Source of the DNA: Megasphaera coli
GTDB lineage: Bacteria > Bacillota > Negativicutes > Veillonellales > Megasphaeraceae
DNA length: 64,000 nt
Assembly (NCBI RefSeq): GCF_900095855.1
Contig: NZ_FMIY01000002.1
Span: 177,322-241,321, forward strand
Direction of reading: 5' to 3'
Shown here: positions 1 to 8,297 of the stretch, in pieces
Numbering within the stretch: the stretch's first letter is position 1
Layout of the letters: each line of letters starts with the position of its first letter
Made by a program: the position numbers and the translations under genes
The notes under the pieces: model-generated
Database searches by the model: none
What the model was told of the DNA's origin: nothing
Seen by the model: the letters and a program-made list of their open reading frames with translations, nothing else

Positions 1-1
1 G

Positions 2-451
2 GTGGAAGAGGATATTGACGGCATTCGCGTCATCGGCCGTAAGCCCCTGCGCCCGGTTGATATTAAGACTCTGCCCTATCCGGGTTTTCCGACGGATATG
101 CAGGCGCAGTTTATGGCTCTTGCCACGATTTGTACCGGCAACAGCGTCATTACGGAAACGGTGTTTGAAAACCGTTTTATGCATGTAGAAGAGTTTAAAC
201 GGATGGGCGCAAAAATTCGCATCGAAGGGCGCAGCGCTTTTGTGGAAGGTATGCCCTTTCTGGCAGGCGGCCGTGTAAATGCTACGGATCTGCGTGCCGG
301 TGCGGCTCTTGTTCTGGCGGGTCTCGTTGCCAAGGGGCAGACGGAAATCGGCTCGCTATATCATATTGACAGAGGCTATGACAATTTTGTAGCAAAATTA
401 CAAAGGCTGGGTGCAGACATTGTCCGAATCCGGGTTGACGAAGAGAACTAG
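2..451 (+). CDS. murA: UDP-N-acetylglucosamine 1-carboxyvinyltransferase MurA (C-terminal part, cut by window edge)
   Basis: This is the last ~149 residues of MurA, the cytoplasmic enzyme that transfers enolpyruvate from PEP to UDP-GlcNAc in the first committed step of peptidoglycan synthesis. The fragment shows the family's [12 protein letters not shown] segment, which carries the catalytic-site Asp, the [15 protein letters not shown] helix and the [13 protein letters not shown] motif with the substrate-binding Arg. It ends in the usual helix plus strand [16 protein letters not shown]. The GTG at base 2 is an internal Val codon, not a start, so the gene begins upstream of the window. The stop lies 10 bases before the next start, so the two genes are likely co-transcribed. 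Identification is very secure. Confidence 0.95.
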   Translation: MEEDIDGIRVIGRKPLRPVDIKTLPYPGFPTDMQAQFMALATICTGNSVITETVFENRFMHVEEFKRMGAKIRIEGRSAFVEGMPFLAGGRVNATDLRAGAALVLAGLVAKGQTEIGSLYHIDRGYDNFVAKLQRLGADIVRIRVDEEN

Positions 452-461
452 GAAAAGACGC

Positions 462-1499
462 ATGTCGCCGCTGCGGTACCTGTCGCCGGCTCGTTGGCTG
501 GGCACGGACATGGCCGTAGACTTGGGGACATCGAATATTATTATATACGTAAAGAATCGCGGCATAGTCATTGACGAGCCGGCGGTCATTGCCGTCGACA
601 TTAAGGAAAATCGGATCATTGCCGTCGGCAAAGCGGCGAAGGCCATGCTCGGCAGGGCGCCGCGGAATATACATACCTATCATCCTCTGCAATACGGGGT
701 TATTGCCGACTATGACGCAACGGAATATATATTGCGCCATTATATTCAGAAAGCCGTCGGCACGTATTCGTTGTGTAAGCCGCGGGTTATCGTGTCCGTG
801 CCGTCAGGTGTAACCAACGTGGAGCGGCGCGCCGTCATGGAAGCGGTTTTGCAGGCGGGAGCCCGCAAGATTGTCGTTATGGAAGAACCTTTGGCCGCCG
901 CTATCGGCGCGGGCCTCGACGTAGCCGCTTCGAACGGTTCCATGGTCATCGACATGGGCGGCGGTACGACAAATGTCGCCATTTTGAGCTTGAGCGGCGT
1001 AGTCATCAGCGAATCTCTGCGCATCGGCAGCCGCACCTTCGACGAGGCGGTCATACGTTATCTTGAGCGCAGCAAGTCCATTGCCGTGGGTTTTCATACG
1101 GCGGAAGAGCTGAAGATGCTTATCGGCACGGCCATTGCGGACGGGCGCAACCTCATGGCCGACGTGCGCGGCAGAAGTACGGAGACGGGACTGCCCGTAC
1201 AGGCGGACATTGATTCTCAGGAAATTCGCCGGGCCATTAAAGAGCCGTTGGAGCGCATTGTACGTACCGTCGTCTCCATCTTGGAAAAGACACCGCCCGA
1301 GCTGGCGGCGGATATTGCCGACCACGGCATCGTCCTCACGGGCGGCGGTGTCCTTTTGGACGGCTTTGACCGCCTTATTGCCAGAGCGACGGGCATGGCC
1401 GCATATTTGTGTGACGACCCGCTTTACTCCGTCGTTAACGGTGCCGGCAAGGCGTTGTCCGAAATGGACAGGCTTCAGGACAGTTTTTATGATTCTTAA
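462..1499 (+). CDS. MreB/Mbl-family rod-shape actin homologue
   Basis: Bacterial actin of the MreB/Mbl family, which forms membrane-associated filaments that guide cell-wall elongation. The actin-fold ATP site is visible: phosphate-1 loop VDLGTSNIIIYV (residues ~18-29), the EEPLAAAIGAGLDV segment, phosphate-2 VIDMGGGTTNVAIL and the adenosine motif GIVLTGGGVLLDGFD. Length is 345 aa, normal for the family. The frame is open from GTG 411, inside murA, but ATG 462 is preceded by AGGAAAAG at good spacing and gives the expected N-terminus, so 462 is preferred. The sequence shows only MreB versus Mbl ambiguity. Pairing with murA suggests a cell-wall elongation transcript. Confidence 0.9.
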   Translation: MSPLRYLSPARWLGTDMAVDLGTSNIIIYVKNRGIVIDEPAVIAVDIKENRIIAVGKAAKAMLGRAPRNIHTYHPLQYGVIADYDATEYILRHYIQKAVGTYSLCKPRVIVSVPSGVTNVERRAVMEAVLQAGARKIVVMEEPLAAAIGAGLDVAASNGSMVIDMGGGTTNVAILSLSGVVISESLRIGSRTFDEAVIRYLERSKSIAVGFHTAEELKMLIGTAIADGRNLMADVRGRSTETGLPVQADIDSQEIRRAIKEPLERIVRTVVSILEKTPPELAADIADHGIVLTGGGVLLDGFDRLIARATGMAAYLCDDPLYSVVNGAGKALSEMDRLQDSFYDS

Positions 1500-1512
1500 A
1501 GAGGTGAGCAGC

Positions 1513-1803
1513 ATGAAAATGATGAGAAGATTTTTAACCGCTTTAGGACTCACGGGCTTGATGGCAATGCCCGTGAGTGCTGCGGAAGTTGCATATACAT
1601 CCGTCTTGAGCGGTACGGTTACATCCGTTGCCGCCGTAGGGCAGACCGTGCAGGAAGGGGACGTCCTTCTTACGGTCAATACGCTGACCGGCCCCATGGC
1701 CGCAGCGAGAGCGCAGTCGGCAGGCGTCGTCAAATCCGTTGCCGTCAGTGCGGGCAGCACTGTCAATGCCGGTGAAACGGCCCTTGTTGTAGAAACGGAA
1801 TAG
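1513..1803 (+). CDS. Exported biotinyl/lipoyl-like domain protein
   Basis: A 96-residue protein with a signal peptide (MKMMRRFLTALGLTGLMAMPVSA, cleavage near AEV) followed by one biotinyl/lipoyl-type beta-barrel repeat: LSGTVTSVAAVGQTVQEGDVL and later SAGVVKSVAVSAGSTVNAGE. In carboxyl carrier proteins the hairpin between the two halves carries a modified Lys (EAMKM). Here the corresponding stretch is NTLTGPMAAARA with no Lys, so it cannot be biotinylated or lipoylated. The fold is also used in periplasmic adaptors. It starts 13 bases after the MreB-like stop behind GAGGTGAG and ends 3 bases before the S55 protein, which suggests a joint role with that protein. Function is unknown. Confidence 0.75.
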   Translation: MKMMRRFLTALGLTGLMAMPVSAAEVAYTSVLSGTVTSVAAVGQTVQEGDVLLTVNTLTGPMAAARAQSAGVVKSVAVSAGSTVNAGETALVVETE

Positions 1804-1806
1804 AGA

Positions 1807-3678
1807 ATGAAAAAATTAGGATATCTCCGCCGCCTGGCGGTGACGGCAATCCTCTGCAGTATGGCGACGGCTTCGGCTATGGCCGAGACCTTCATGCAGG
1901 TCGGCGAGATCCGGCCGGGCATGACGGGATATGCAAAAACCGTTGTTCACGGCAGACAAATAGAGACGTTTCCCGTAGAGGTACTGGGAATTATGAAAAA
2001 CGGCGGCCCGTCGGGCGACTTGATTTTGGCCAAATTTTCCGGGCCGCTTATGGAAGAGACCGGCGGCATTGCACAGGGCATGTCGGGCAGTCCCGTCTAC
2101 ATTGACGGCAAGCTCGTCGGTGCCATTGCCTACGGCTGGTCCTTTACCAACTCGCGCATGGGCATGATTACGCCTATTGCGGATATGGTGAAGCTTTGGA
2201 ACGACCCGACGAAGGAAGAAATTCCGGCGTTCAATGCGCGCGAAACGTCGCTCATTCCCATTGCAACGCCCATCATGGCGTCGGGCTTTGAGCCCGTCTC
2301 CATGGACTGGATGAAGGAAAAGCTCAAGGCTTATAACTTCGAGCCCGTTGACACGGCTGCAGCCGGTGACGACGGCACCGTTTTTCCGCTGGAGGCGGGC
2401 AGCTCCGTGGCGGCGGCCTTTGTGGACGGCGACATGCGGCTTGGCGCCATCGGCACGGTCACGTACGTGGACGACAAGAACATCGTCGCTTTCGGACATC
2501 CCTTCCTAAAGAAGGGCAGCATCAATTACTTCATGCATAACGCCTACATTTTCGCCATTGTCAATAACTTGAAGAGCTCCTTCAAACTCGGCTCCATCGG
2601 CGCCGAAGTGGGCAAGGTCGATCAGGACCGCGGTGCCGGCATTGCCGGCGAGTTCGGCGCAGTTTCGCCGGGCATTCCCGTAACGGTTACCGTGAATGAC
2701 AAGGATACGGGACGGTCGGCGACAAAGCACGTTAAGATCATTGAAGACAACGAGCTGACGCCGGTTCTTGCTTCGACGAGCGTTTACAATACGGTCAACA
2801 AGACGATTGACCGTACAGGCGGCGGCACGGCGACGCTGAATTACATTATTCGCTCGGCCGACGGCAGGGAAAAAGATATTACACGGCACAACATGTACTA
2901 TTCGGAAGATAATATTAACGAGAAATCGATTGACGAATTGTACAATGTCCTTGACATATTAAAGCATAACGAATTTATCGACTATCCCATTTTGTCCGTC
3001 GCCATGGACGTGTCTCTGACACAGGCCAAGCAGTCGGCGCGCATTGTCGACGCGACGGCGGCGCCTGTCGTGGTCAGCCCGGGAGACACGATTTACTTCA
3101 AAGTGAAGCTGCATCCCTACCGAGGTGAAGATGAAGTGCGGGATATGACCTTTACCGTGCCGAAAGATCAGCCCTTAGGCGATATGATTCTTGAAGTGCG
3201 CGGCGGCGGGATCACGCCCCTGCCGTACCTCATTGAAAAGCAGCGCTACAACCTGACCGATGAAATCATTGAGCGTCTGCGGACATATAAGGATTTCACC
3301 GATTTGAAGAAAAAAATCGAGGCGGAAGACGCAAATGATCAAATTGTCATCGAGATTTTGGAGCAAAACGTCAGCATGGTCAACGACGGCAAGACGAAGT
3401 CGTCCAAGGTGAAACTGGAAGGGAAAGAGCCGGTCGAGCCTAATGAGGACCTCGTAAAGCCGAAGAAAGACTTCCTCAAAGACGGTGACGATGAGGGTAA
3501 TGTCAAATCCGTCCTTGACACGCCTTATATTATTAAGGGCGACGGGCAGATTACAATTAAAGTCATGACGCCGGCCAAGCGGGATGCGGAAATAGAAAAA
3601 CGCAAGAAAAACAGTGAAGGAAAGGTAAGCCTCACGGAGTCTTCCGACGAAGAGAAGGACGGCTTGGCAAAAAAATAG
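1807..3678 (+). CDS. SpoIVB-type peptidase S55 domain protein, exported
   Basis: A 623-residue exported protein with a signal peptide (residues 1-26). Residues 89-96 contain IAQGMSGSP, the S55 (SpoIVB) active-site motif with the presumed catalytic Ser95. The His motif follows later, as TVTYVDDKNIVAFGHPF with His231. In SpoIVB itself the His motif precedes the Ser motif, so the two halves appear here in swapped order. The C-terminal ~250 residues form beta-rich stretches and end in a charged Lys/Glu-rich tail. In spore formers SpoIVB is a signalling protease. This gene sits among cell-wall and outer-membrane genes, so an envelope role is more likely. Whether it is an active protease cannot be told from sequence. 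The terminator directly downstream closes the transcript. Confidence 0.8.
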   Translation: MKKLGYLRRLAVTAILCSMATASAMAETFMQVGEIRPGMTGYAKTVVHGRQIETFPVEVLGIMKNGGPSGDLILAKFSGPLMEETGGIAQGMSGSPVYIDGKLVGAIAYGWSFTNSRMGMITPIADMVKLWNDPTKEEIPAFNARETSLIPIATPIMASGFEPVSMDWMKEKLKAYNFEPVDTAAAGDDGTVFPLEAGSSVAAAFVDGDMRLGAIGTVTYVDDKNIVAFGHPFLKKGSINYFMHNAYIFAIVNNLKSSFKLGSIGAEVGKVDQDRGAGIAGEFGAVSPGIPVTVTVNDKDTGRSATKHVKIIEDNELTPVLASTSVYNTVNKTIDRTGGGTATLNYIIRSADGREKDITRHNMYYSEDNINEKSIDELYNVLDILKHNEFIDYPILSVAMDVSLTQAKQSARIVDATAAPVVVSPGDTIYFKVKLHPYRGEDEVRDMTFTVPKDQPLGDMILEVRGGGITPLPYLIEKQRYNLTDEIIERLRTYKDFTDLKKKIEAEDANDQIVIEILEQNVSMVNDGKTKSSKVKLEGKEPVEPNEDLVKPKKDFLKDGDDEGNVKSVLDTPYIIKGDGQITIKVMTPAKRDAEIEKRKKNSEGKVSLTESSDEEKDGLAKK

Positions 3679-3685
3679 TTTTATG

Positions 3686-3723
3686 AAGAGAGGAGGCAAA
3701 TTTTCCTTCTCTCTTTTTCTTTT
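3686..3723 (+). terminator. Rho-independent terminator after the S55 gene
   Basis: An 11-bp stem (AAGAGAGGAGG at 3686-3696 pairing with 3705-3715, one G-U pair) with an 8-base loop is followed by a T-rich run. It begins 7 bases after the S55-protein stop and closes that operon before the mla promoter. Confidence 0.75.
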
Positions 3724-3764
3724 GTACAAATCCATGGAAAAGGGCGGTAAAATGGGAAAAATAT

Positions 3765-3793
3765 TTGAAAAATGCCGGTGTTCATGGTATGAT
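3765..3793 (+). promoter_or_regulatory. Sigma-70-type promoter of the mla operon
   Basis: TTGAAA (3765-3770), a 17-base spacer and TATGAT (3788-3793) form a near-consensus promoter between the upstream terminator and mlaE. It would give a leader of about 95 bases. This supports mlaEFD, with tolC, as its own transcription unit. Confidence 0.6.
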
Positions 3794-3894
3794 TATTGCC
3801 ATGAAAACTGGAGGATAAAGAAAAGTTTTCCGCTTTCTGTGCATAAACGCAAGCCTGCAGCGCACAGGCGGACAGGATGATAGAGGAGGTCGCT

Positions 3895-4659
3895 TTGCAG
3901 CAAGCATTGGCGTGTATCGGTCGCTTTACACTGCATATTTTTGAGGAAGTCGGTGTTATTGCCGTGCTCTTCGGGCAAACTATACGCCAATTGCCGCGTA
4001 TTCGCCGCAACCTGGTTATTCCGCAGATGGCCCGTCTCGGCGTCGATTCTCTGCCCATTGTAGGCCTGACCATGCTCTTTGCAGGTATGGTTATGACACT
4101 GCAAATCGTCGATATCCTCATGCGCTACGGCGCCCAGTCGACGTTGGGCGGTATCATGTCCGTCGCCATGGGCCGTGAATTGGGGCCTATACTGACGGGT
4201 GTTGTCGTCGCCGGCCGCGTCGGCGCGGCCATGACGGCCGAGATCGGGACCATGAAAGTGACGGAGCAGATAGATGCCCTGCGCTGTATGGCGACGAATC
4301 CCGTCGCCTACCTCGTCGTGCCGCGCTTTGCGGCGTGCGTCTTTATGGTGCCGCTTCTCACGTTTTACGGCTACCTCATCGGCACGGGCGGCGGCTATGC
4401 CGTTGCCATTTACAGCGCAGGACTGACCCATTTTACGTATATGCACTCTATCGAGTTTTTTACGGAAGTCAGTGACGTTCTCTACGGCCTTATCAAGGCA
4501 ATGGTCTTCGGCGGCATCATTTCTCTTGTGGCCTGCTATGAAGGCATGCATGCCAAAAGCGGTGCTGAAGGGGTAGGGCAGGCGACGACAAAGTCGGTTG
4601 TTACATCCATTATTTTCATTTTTATAACGAATTATATTTTATCGGTCATTTTGTACTAG
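3895..4659 (+). CDS. mlaE: MlaE-type phospholipid ABC transporter permease
   Basis: Inner-membrane permease of the Mla lipid transport system, MlaE/YrbE family. It has several hydrophobic segments and the conserved block GRELGPILTGVVVAGRVGAAMTAEIG, plus MKVTEQIDALRCMATNP, the family's signature coupling region. Length is 254 aa. The frame is open from ATG 3877, but TTG 3895 has a strong AGAGGAGG five bases upstream. It also gives the N-terminus (M)QQALACIGRF, which matches the start of E. coli MlaE, so the TTG is chosen. It is followed by mlaF after 8 bases and then mlaD. MlaE passes phospholipid between the inner membrane and the MCE protein. Confidence 0.92.
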   Translation: MQQALACIGRFTLHIFEEVGVIAVLFGQTIRQLPRIRRNLVIPQMARLGVDSLPIVGLTMLFAGMVMTLQIVDILMRYGAQSTLGGIMSVAMGRELGPILTGVVVAGRVGAAMTAEIGTMKVTEQIDALRCMATNPVAYLVVPRFAACVFMVPLLTFYGYLIGTGGGYAVAIYSAGLTHFTYMHSIEFFTEVSDVLYGLIKAMVFGGIISLVACYEGMHAKSGAEGVGQATTKSVVTSIIFIFITNYILSVILY

Positions 4660-4667
4660 GAGCGATA

Positions 4668-5426
4668 ATGATCAGCTTGCGTGACATAACCGTCGCTTAT
4701 GACGACAGGGTTATTTTGAATCACCTCAGCCTGGATATTTATGACAGTGAGACCTTGGTCATCCTCGGTACGAGCGGTTCCGGGAAGAGCACAATATTGC
4801 GCCTCATCATCGGCCTGCAAAAGCCGACGGCCGGACAGGTTCTAATTGACGGCAGGGATATTACGAACTGTTCGGAAGAAGAAATGGACGGCGTCCGCCG
4901 CAATATGGGCATGGTCTTTCAGTACTCGGCCCTCTTCGATTCCATGACGGTCGGTGAAAACGTCGCCTTCGGTCTGCGCCAGCACGGGCATCTTTCGGAA
5001 GAAGAGATTATACATATTGTGGCCGAGAAGTTACACGCCGTCGGTCTTGACGGTATTGAGGCGATGATGCCGAACGACTTGTCGGGAGGTATGAAAAAAC
5101 GTGTCAGCCTGGCCAGGGCCATCGCACTTGACCCTAAGGTCATCCTCTACGACGAACCGACGGCAGGCCTCGATCCGCTGCGCAGCACGGACATCAACAA
5201 GCTCATTGTGACCATGCAGACGCGGTTGAAGCCGACGTCCGTCGTTGTAACACACGATATGAACTCGGCCTTTTACGTAGCCGACAGAATGGCGCTTCTC
5301 TTGGACGGGAATTTCGTCATGGTCGGCACGAAAGAAGAGTTTGAGCGAACGGCAAATAAAGAAGTGCGCCGCTTTATTACAGGCGGCGCGGAAGATATGG
5401 AAAGGGGGGGGAAGTTGCATGAATAA
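4668..5426 (+). CDS. mlaF: MlaF-type ABC transporter ATPase
   Basis: Cytoplasmic ATPase of the Mla transporter, 252 aa. Walker A is GTSGSGKST (residues ~34-42), the Q-loop VFQYSALFDSMTV is typical of the Mla/Mkl subfamily, the signature is LSGGMKKR, Walker B is VILYDEPTAGLD and the switch His is in VVTHD. It follows mlaE by 8 bases with AGGAGC as ribosome binding site. Its end overlaps the next start by 8 bases, which indicates translational coupling to mlaD. A run of eight G bases (5404-5411) encodes part of the C-terminus and doubles as the Shine-Dalgarno region of mlaD. No MlaB (STAS) or MlaC gene is in the cluster. Confidence 0.93.
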   Translation: MISLRDITVAYDDRVILNHLSLDIYDSETLVILGTSGSGKSTILRLIIGLQKPTAGQVLIDGRDITNCSEEEMDGVRRNMGMVFQYSALFDSMTVGENVAFGLRQHGHLSEEEIIHIVAEKLHAVGLDGIEAMMPNDLSGGMKKRVSLARAIALDPKVILYDEPTAGLDPLRSTDINKLIVTMQTRLKPTSVVVTHDMNSAFYVADRMALLLDGNFVMVGTKEEFERTANKEVRRFITGGAEDMERGGKLHE

Positions 5427-6645
5427 ATGGTCTGCCGAAGCACGAGTCGGCTTGATGACGATCATCGGCATTCTCCTGCTCTTTTTCGTCGTTGTCAGCT
5501 TGGCACACACGGATGTGTTCAAATCGTCGGGAATTACGGCCCATGTCACTTTCAATGATGCCAACGGCCTGCAGGCGGGCAATTCCGTCCGCTACGTAGG
5601 CGTCAACGTGGGCAAGGTCGAATCGGTTGCCGCCGGCAAGGACGGCGTACAGGTAACGCTGAAGCTGAAAGAGGGAACGGAAATCCCGAAAGATTCGAAG
5701 GCGGTTATTACAACGGACGGCCTCTTGGGTGAAAAACTCGTCTCCATTACGCCCGGTCAGGACACGGCTCACTTGTTGACGGACGGCGGCACCCTGACAG
5801 GGGATACGGCCAAGTCCGTCGATGATGTTATGGATAACGCCAATAAACTCTTGAACAATGTTAACGACATGATGAAGAACGTCAACTCCGTCATCGGCGA
5901 CGAAAAAACACAATCGGCCATGCGCGGTTCCATTCGCAATGTGGAAGCCCTGACGGGAAATGCCAACGACATACTGGCGGCCAATGCGGGCAATGTACAG
6001 CAAATGACGGCCAACATGGTCGCCGTTACGGGGCAGCTCAACGAGACGGTGCAGCGCATGGACGGCGACGGTGCCGTAAGTTCGCGTATGCGCGATTCGC
6101 TGGAAAATATAAAGAACATAACGGATCGCTTTACGGTCGTTGCCGAGAAAATGGAAACGATTGCCACGGATCCGCAAAGCAGCGAGGATATTCGTCAAAC
6201 ACTTCACAATACGGCGCAAATTACGAGTAAAGTAAACCATATACTGGGCGGGAAGGTGGAAGGCGAAGCCGGCATATTGTATAATGATACGAAGAATAAG
6301 GCAGGTGGCCAGGCAAATTTTAAGGTGTACCGCCGCGACAGCTTCGCTCTCATCGGGGCGGAAAGCATCGGCGACGGTACGAAACTGAACTTGCAGTACG
6401 GTCACACGGGGAAGCTGTTTGATGCCAGACTCGGCCTCATACGCGGCAAATTCGGCGCCGGTGTGGATTTATTTTCACACCGCGATTTCCGCGTTTCCGT
6501 AGAAGGCTATGACCCCAATGATTGGCGGTATCGCCTGAAAGCACAGTATCGCCTTTTCCCGAATATTTTCCTTGTCGGCCAGTTCACACGGCCCATGAAA
6601 AGAAATGACGGCGGCAATTATTACGGTATCAATTATATTTTCTAG
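5419..6645 (+). CDS. mlaD: MlaD-like MCE protein fused to a C-terminal outer-membrane beta-barrel
   Basis: A 408-residue MCE-family protein. An N-terminal transmembrane helix (residues ~12-30) anchors it in the inner membrane. One MCE domain follows (~35-118, ITAHVTFNDANGLQAGNSVRYVGV), then a long helical region rich in Asn/Val heptads (~130-300). The C-terminal ~100 residues are of alternating, aromatic-rich beta strands ending YYGINYIF, typical of an outer-membrane barrel with a terminal Phe. E. coli MlaD is only ~180 aa and lacks this part. The same architecture is known for Veillonella parvula MlaD, which bridges the whole envelope. ATG 5419 is used because it overlaps mlaF and fits the family; earlier in-frame codons lie inside mlaF. 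Confidence 0.9.
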   Translation: MNKWSAEARVGLMTIIGILLLFFVVVSLAHTDVFKSSGITAHVTFNDANGLQAGNSVRYVGVNVGKVESVAAGKDGVQVTLKLKEGTEIPKDSKAVITTDGLLGEKLVSITPGQDTAHLLTDGGTLTGDTAKSVDDVMDNANKLLNNVNDMMKNVNSVIGDEKTQSAMRGSIRNVEALTGNANDILAANAGNVQQMTANMVAVTGQLNETVQRMDGDGAVSSRMRDSLENIKNITDRFTVVAEKMETIATDPQSSEDIRQTLHNTAQITSKVNHILGGKVEGEAGILYNDTKNKAGGQANFKVYRRDSFALIGAESIGDGTKLNLQYGHTGKLFDARLGLIRGKFGAGVDLFSHRDFRVSVEGYDPNDWRYRLKAQYRLFPNIFLVGQFTRPMKRNDGGNYYGINYIF

Positions 6646-6686
6646 CATATATGAAATAATGAAAGCATATAACGGAGGTTTCCACA

Positions 6687-8210
6687 ATGAATAAAAAGGT
6701 ATATAAACAGGTTCTTACGGCTCTCGTCATTTCGTCGCTCAGCACGCTTGCCTTTGCGGCCGACAGCACTGTCCGTCCCGTATCCATGGAGAGCACGGAT
6801 GCGACCGTGGGGACCGTGGCGTCGGCAAAAATTGCGACTGCCCGGGAATCCGATGTGCCGCCGGCTTTGCGGGAAACATTATCTCAGAAAATCAGAAAAG
6901 ATACGGCTAAGCGTACGGAAAAAGCGGCTAAAAAGAACGGTGCCGACCCGGTCATCGTTGTCGGGCGCGTAGCGCCGAATCAGGCCGTCCAGCTGACCTT
7001 GCCCAAGACCGTACGCATGGCGCTTGATTATAATCGTGATATTAAAATGGCGCATTATGACTTGAAATCGGCTGAATATGCCATCAATGAAGCCCGTGCC
7101 GGCAAGATGCCGACGCTTGCTTATGAATTTCAGGCCGGCCGCTCGAAGAGCTATACAACTGATACTATCGGAAGCAATTTTACAAACGGTCTTTCCGTCA
7201 ATATTCCTTTGTACACGGGCGGACGCGTGGAAGGCCAGATTGATATCGCAAAAATCGGCAAGACAAACGCACAGGAAGAGATTCTGCGCGTCGAACAAGC
7301 GACGAAGCTGAATGCCATTTCAGGCTATTACGCCTTATTGGCGTATGAGCAGTTAAAAGACGTATACGACGAATCGGTAACGAATTTGGAAGGACATGTT
7401 AAAAACGTAACGGCCCAGTATAATGTGGGAACTGTCGCTAAATTGGATGTTCTCACGTCGGATGTTTCTTTGGCGAATTCCAAAACCGATGCCGTGACGG
7501 CTGCCAATAACGTTGCCAATGCGGAAGCATCCCTTGACAACATCCTCGGTCTGCCCGTCAATACGCGCCTCGAATTGGCTGATCACCGCCTGCCCTTTGA
7601 TGAATACAATATGTCCCTGACCGATGCCATGGACTACGCCATGAAGTATCGTCCTGAAGTATTGCAGGCATCCCTGAGCGTACAGAGTGCGGAAGACAGT
7701 ATCGGTGTCGCTAAAGCGGGTTATCGTCCGACTGTCGGCATTTCCGCCGGCCGCGGTTGGGGCGATACGGATTTCCCCGGCACGAAAAACAGAAATTGGA
7801 CTATTGCCGGCACGGTAACGTATTCAATTTTTGACGGCGGCTCAACGCACGCGAAGGTGCGCGAAGCTGAGGAAAGCCTTTTGAAGGCACGTGAAAGTGA
7901 ACAGAAAGTACGCGAAGCCGTGCAGCTTGAAGTAAAAAAGGCATACCTTGCTATCCGTAGCGCCGCTCAAAAGGTGGAAGCTACGAAGACGGCCGTCACG
8001 CAGGCGGAAGAAAGCTTTAAAATCGCGACCGTCCGCTATCAGGCCGGCGTAGGTATCAACTTGGACGTTCTTGATGCGCAGCTCAATTTGAATAAAGCGA
8101 AGATCAATAATATTCAGGCCCTTTATGATTATAATGTCGGCATTGCTACCCTGGAACAGGCTATGGGTCTTGATGTCCGCACGGGCGTTGTAATACCGGA
8201 AACAGTATAA
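6687..8210 (+). CDS. tolC: TolC-family outer-membrane channel protein
   Basis: A 507-residue TolC/OEP family protein, the outer-membrane duct for type I secretion and efflux. It has a signal peptide (residues 1-25, ending STLAFA), a short linker rich in charged residues, and the duplicated helical-barrel repeats: VRMALDYNRDIKMAHYDLKSAEYAINEARAG and later DAMDYAMKYRPEVLQASLSV, each followed by a beta-strand turn. The closing motif YQAGVGINLDVLDAQLNLNKAK is typical. It lies 41 bases after mlaD with AACGGAGG as binding site and no terminator between, so it is probably read with the mla genes. A terminator follows. Its partner pump is not in this window. Confidence 0.9.
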   Translation: MNKKVYKQVLTALVISSLSTLAFAADSTVRPVSMESTDATVGTVASAKIATARESDVPPALRETLSQKIRKDTAKRTEKAAKKNGADPVIVVGRVAPNQAVQLTLPKTVRMALDYNRDIKMAHYDLKSAEYAINEARAGKMPTLAYEFQAGRSKSYTTDTIGSNFTNGLSVNIPLYTGGRVEGQIDIAKIGKTNAQEEILRVEQATKLNAISGYYALLAYEQLKDVYDESVTNLEGHVKNVTAQYNVGTVAKLDVLTSDVSLANSKTDAVTAANNVANAEASLDNILGLPVNTRLELADHRLPFDEYNMSLTDAMDYAMKYRPEVLQASLSVQSAEDSIGVAKAGYRPTVGISAGRGWGDTDFPGTKNRNWTIAGTVTYSIFDGGSTHAKVREAEESLLKARESEQKVREAVQLEVKKAYLAIRSAAQKVEATKTAVTQAEESFKIATVRYQAGVGINLDVLDAQLNLNKAKINNIQALYDYNVGIATLEQAMGLDVRTGVVIPETV

Positions 8211-8233
8211 GAACCGAATGGATCAGCATGCAT

Positions 8234-8267
8234 AAGAGAGGATTGTAATTTACAATTCTCTTTTTGT
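8234..8267 (+). terminator. Probable terminator between tolC and tamB
   Basis: AAGAGA-GG-ATTGTAA (8234-8248) can pair with TTACAATTCTCTT, leaving a two-base GG bulge, followed by a T5 run. Partial read-through into tamB is possible. Confidence 0.6.
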
Positions 8268-8297
8268 CTGTAGTATATATGCCGGAGAAGCAATGTA

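Noticed and set aside
804-1922. A 372-codon open frame on the minus strand
   Set aside because: It is fully antisense to the MreB-like gene, the lipoyl-fold gene and the S55 gene start. It has no ribosome binding site and reads as an Arg/Ala-rich shadow of high-GC codons.
3683-3880. A 65-codon frame between the S55 gene and mlaE
   Set aside because: It runs through the terminator and the mla promoter, so it cannot be a normal gene.
5377-6405. A 342-codon open frame opposite to mlaD
   Set aside because: Antisense to a well-supported MCE gene; Arg/His/Val-rich composition typical of shadows.
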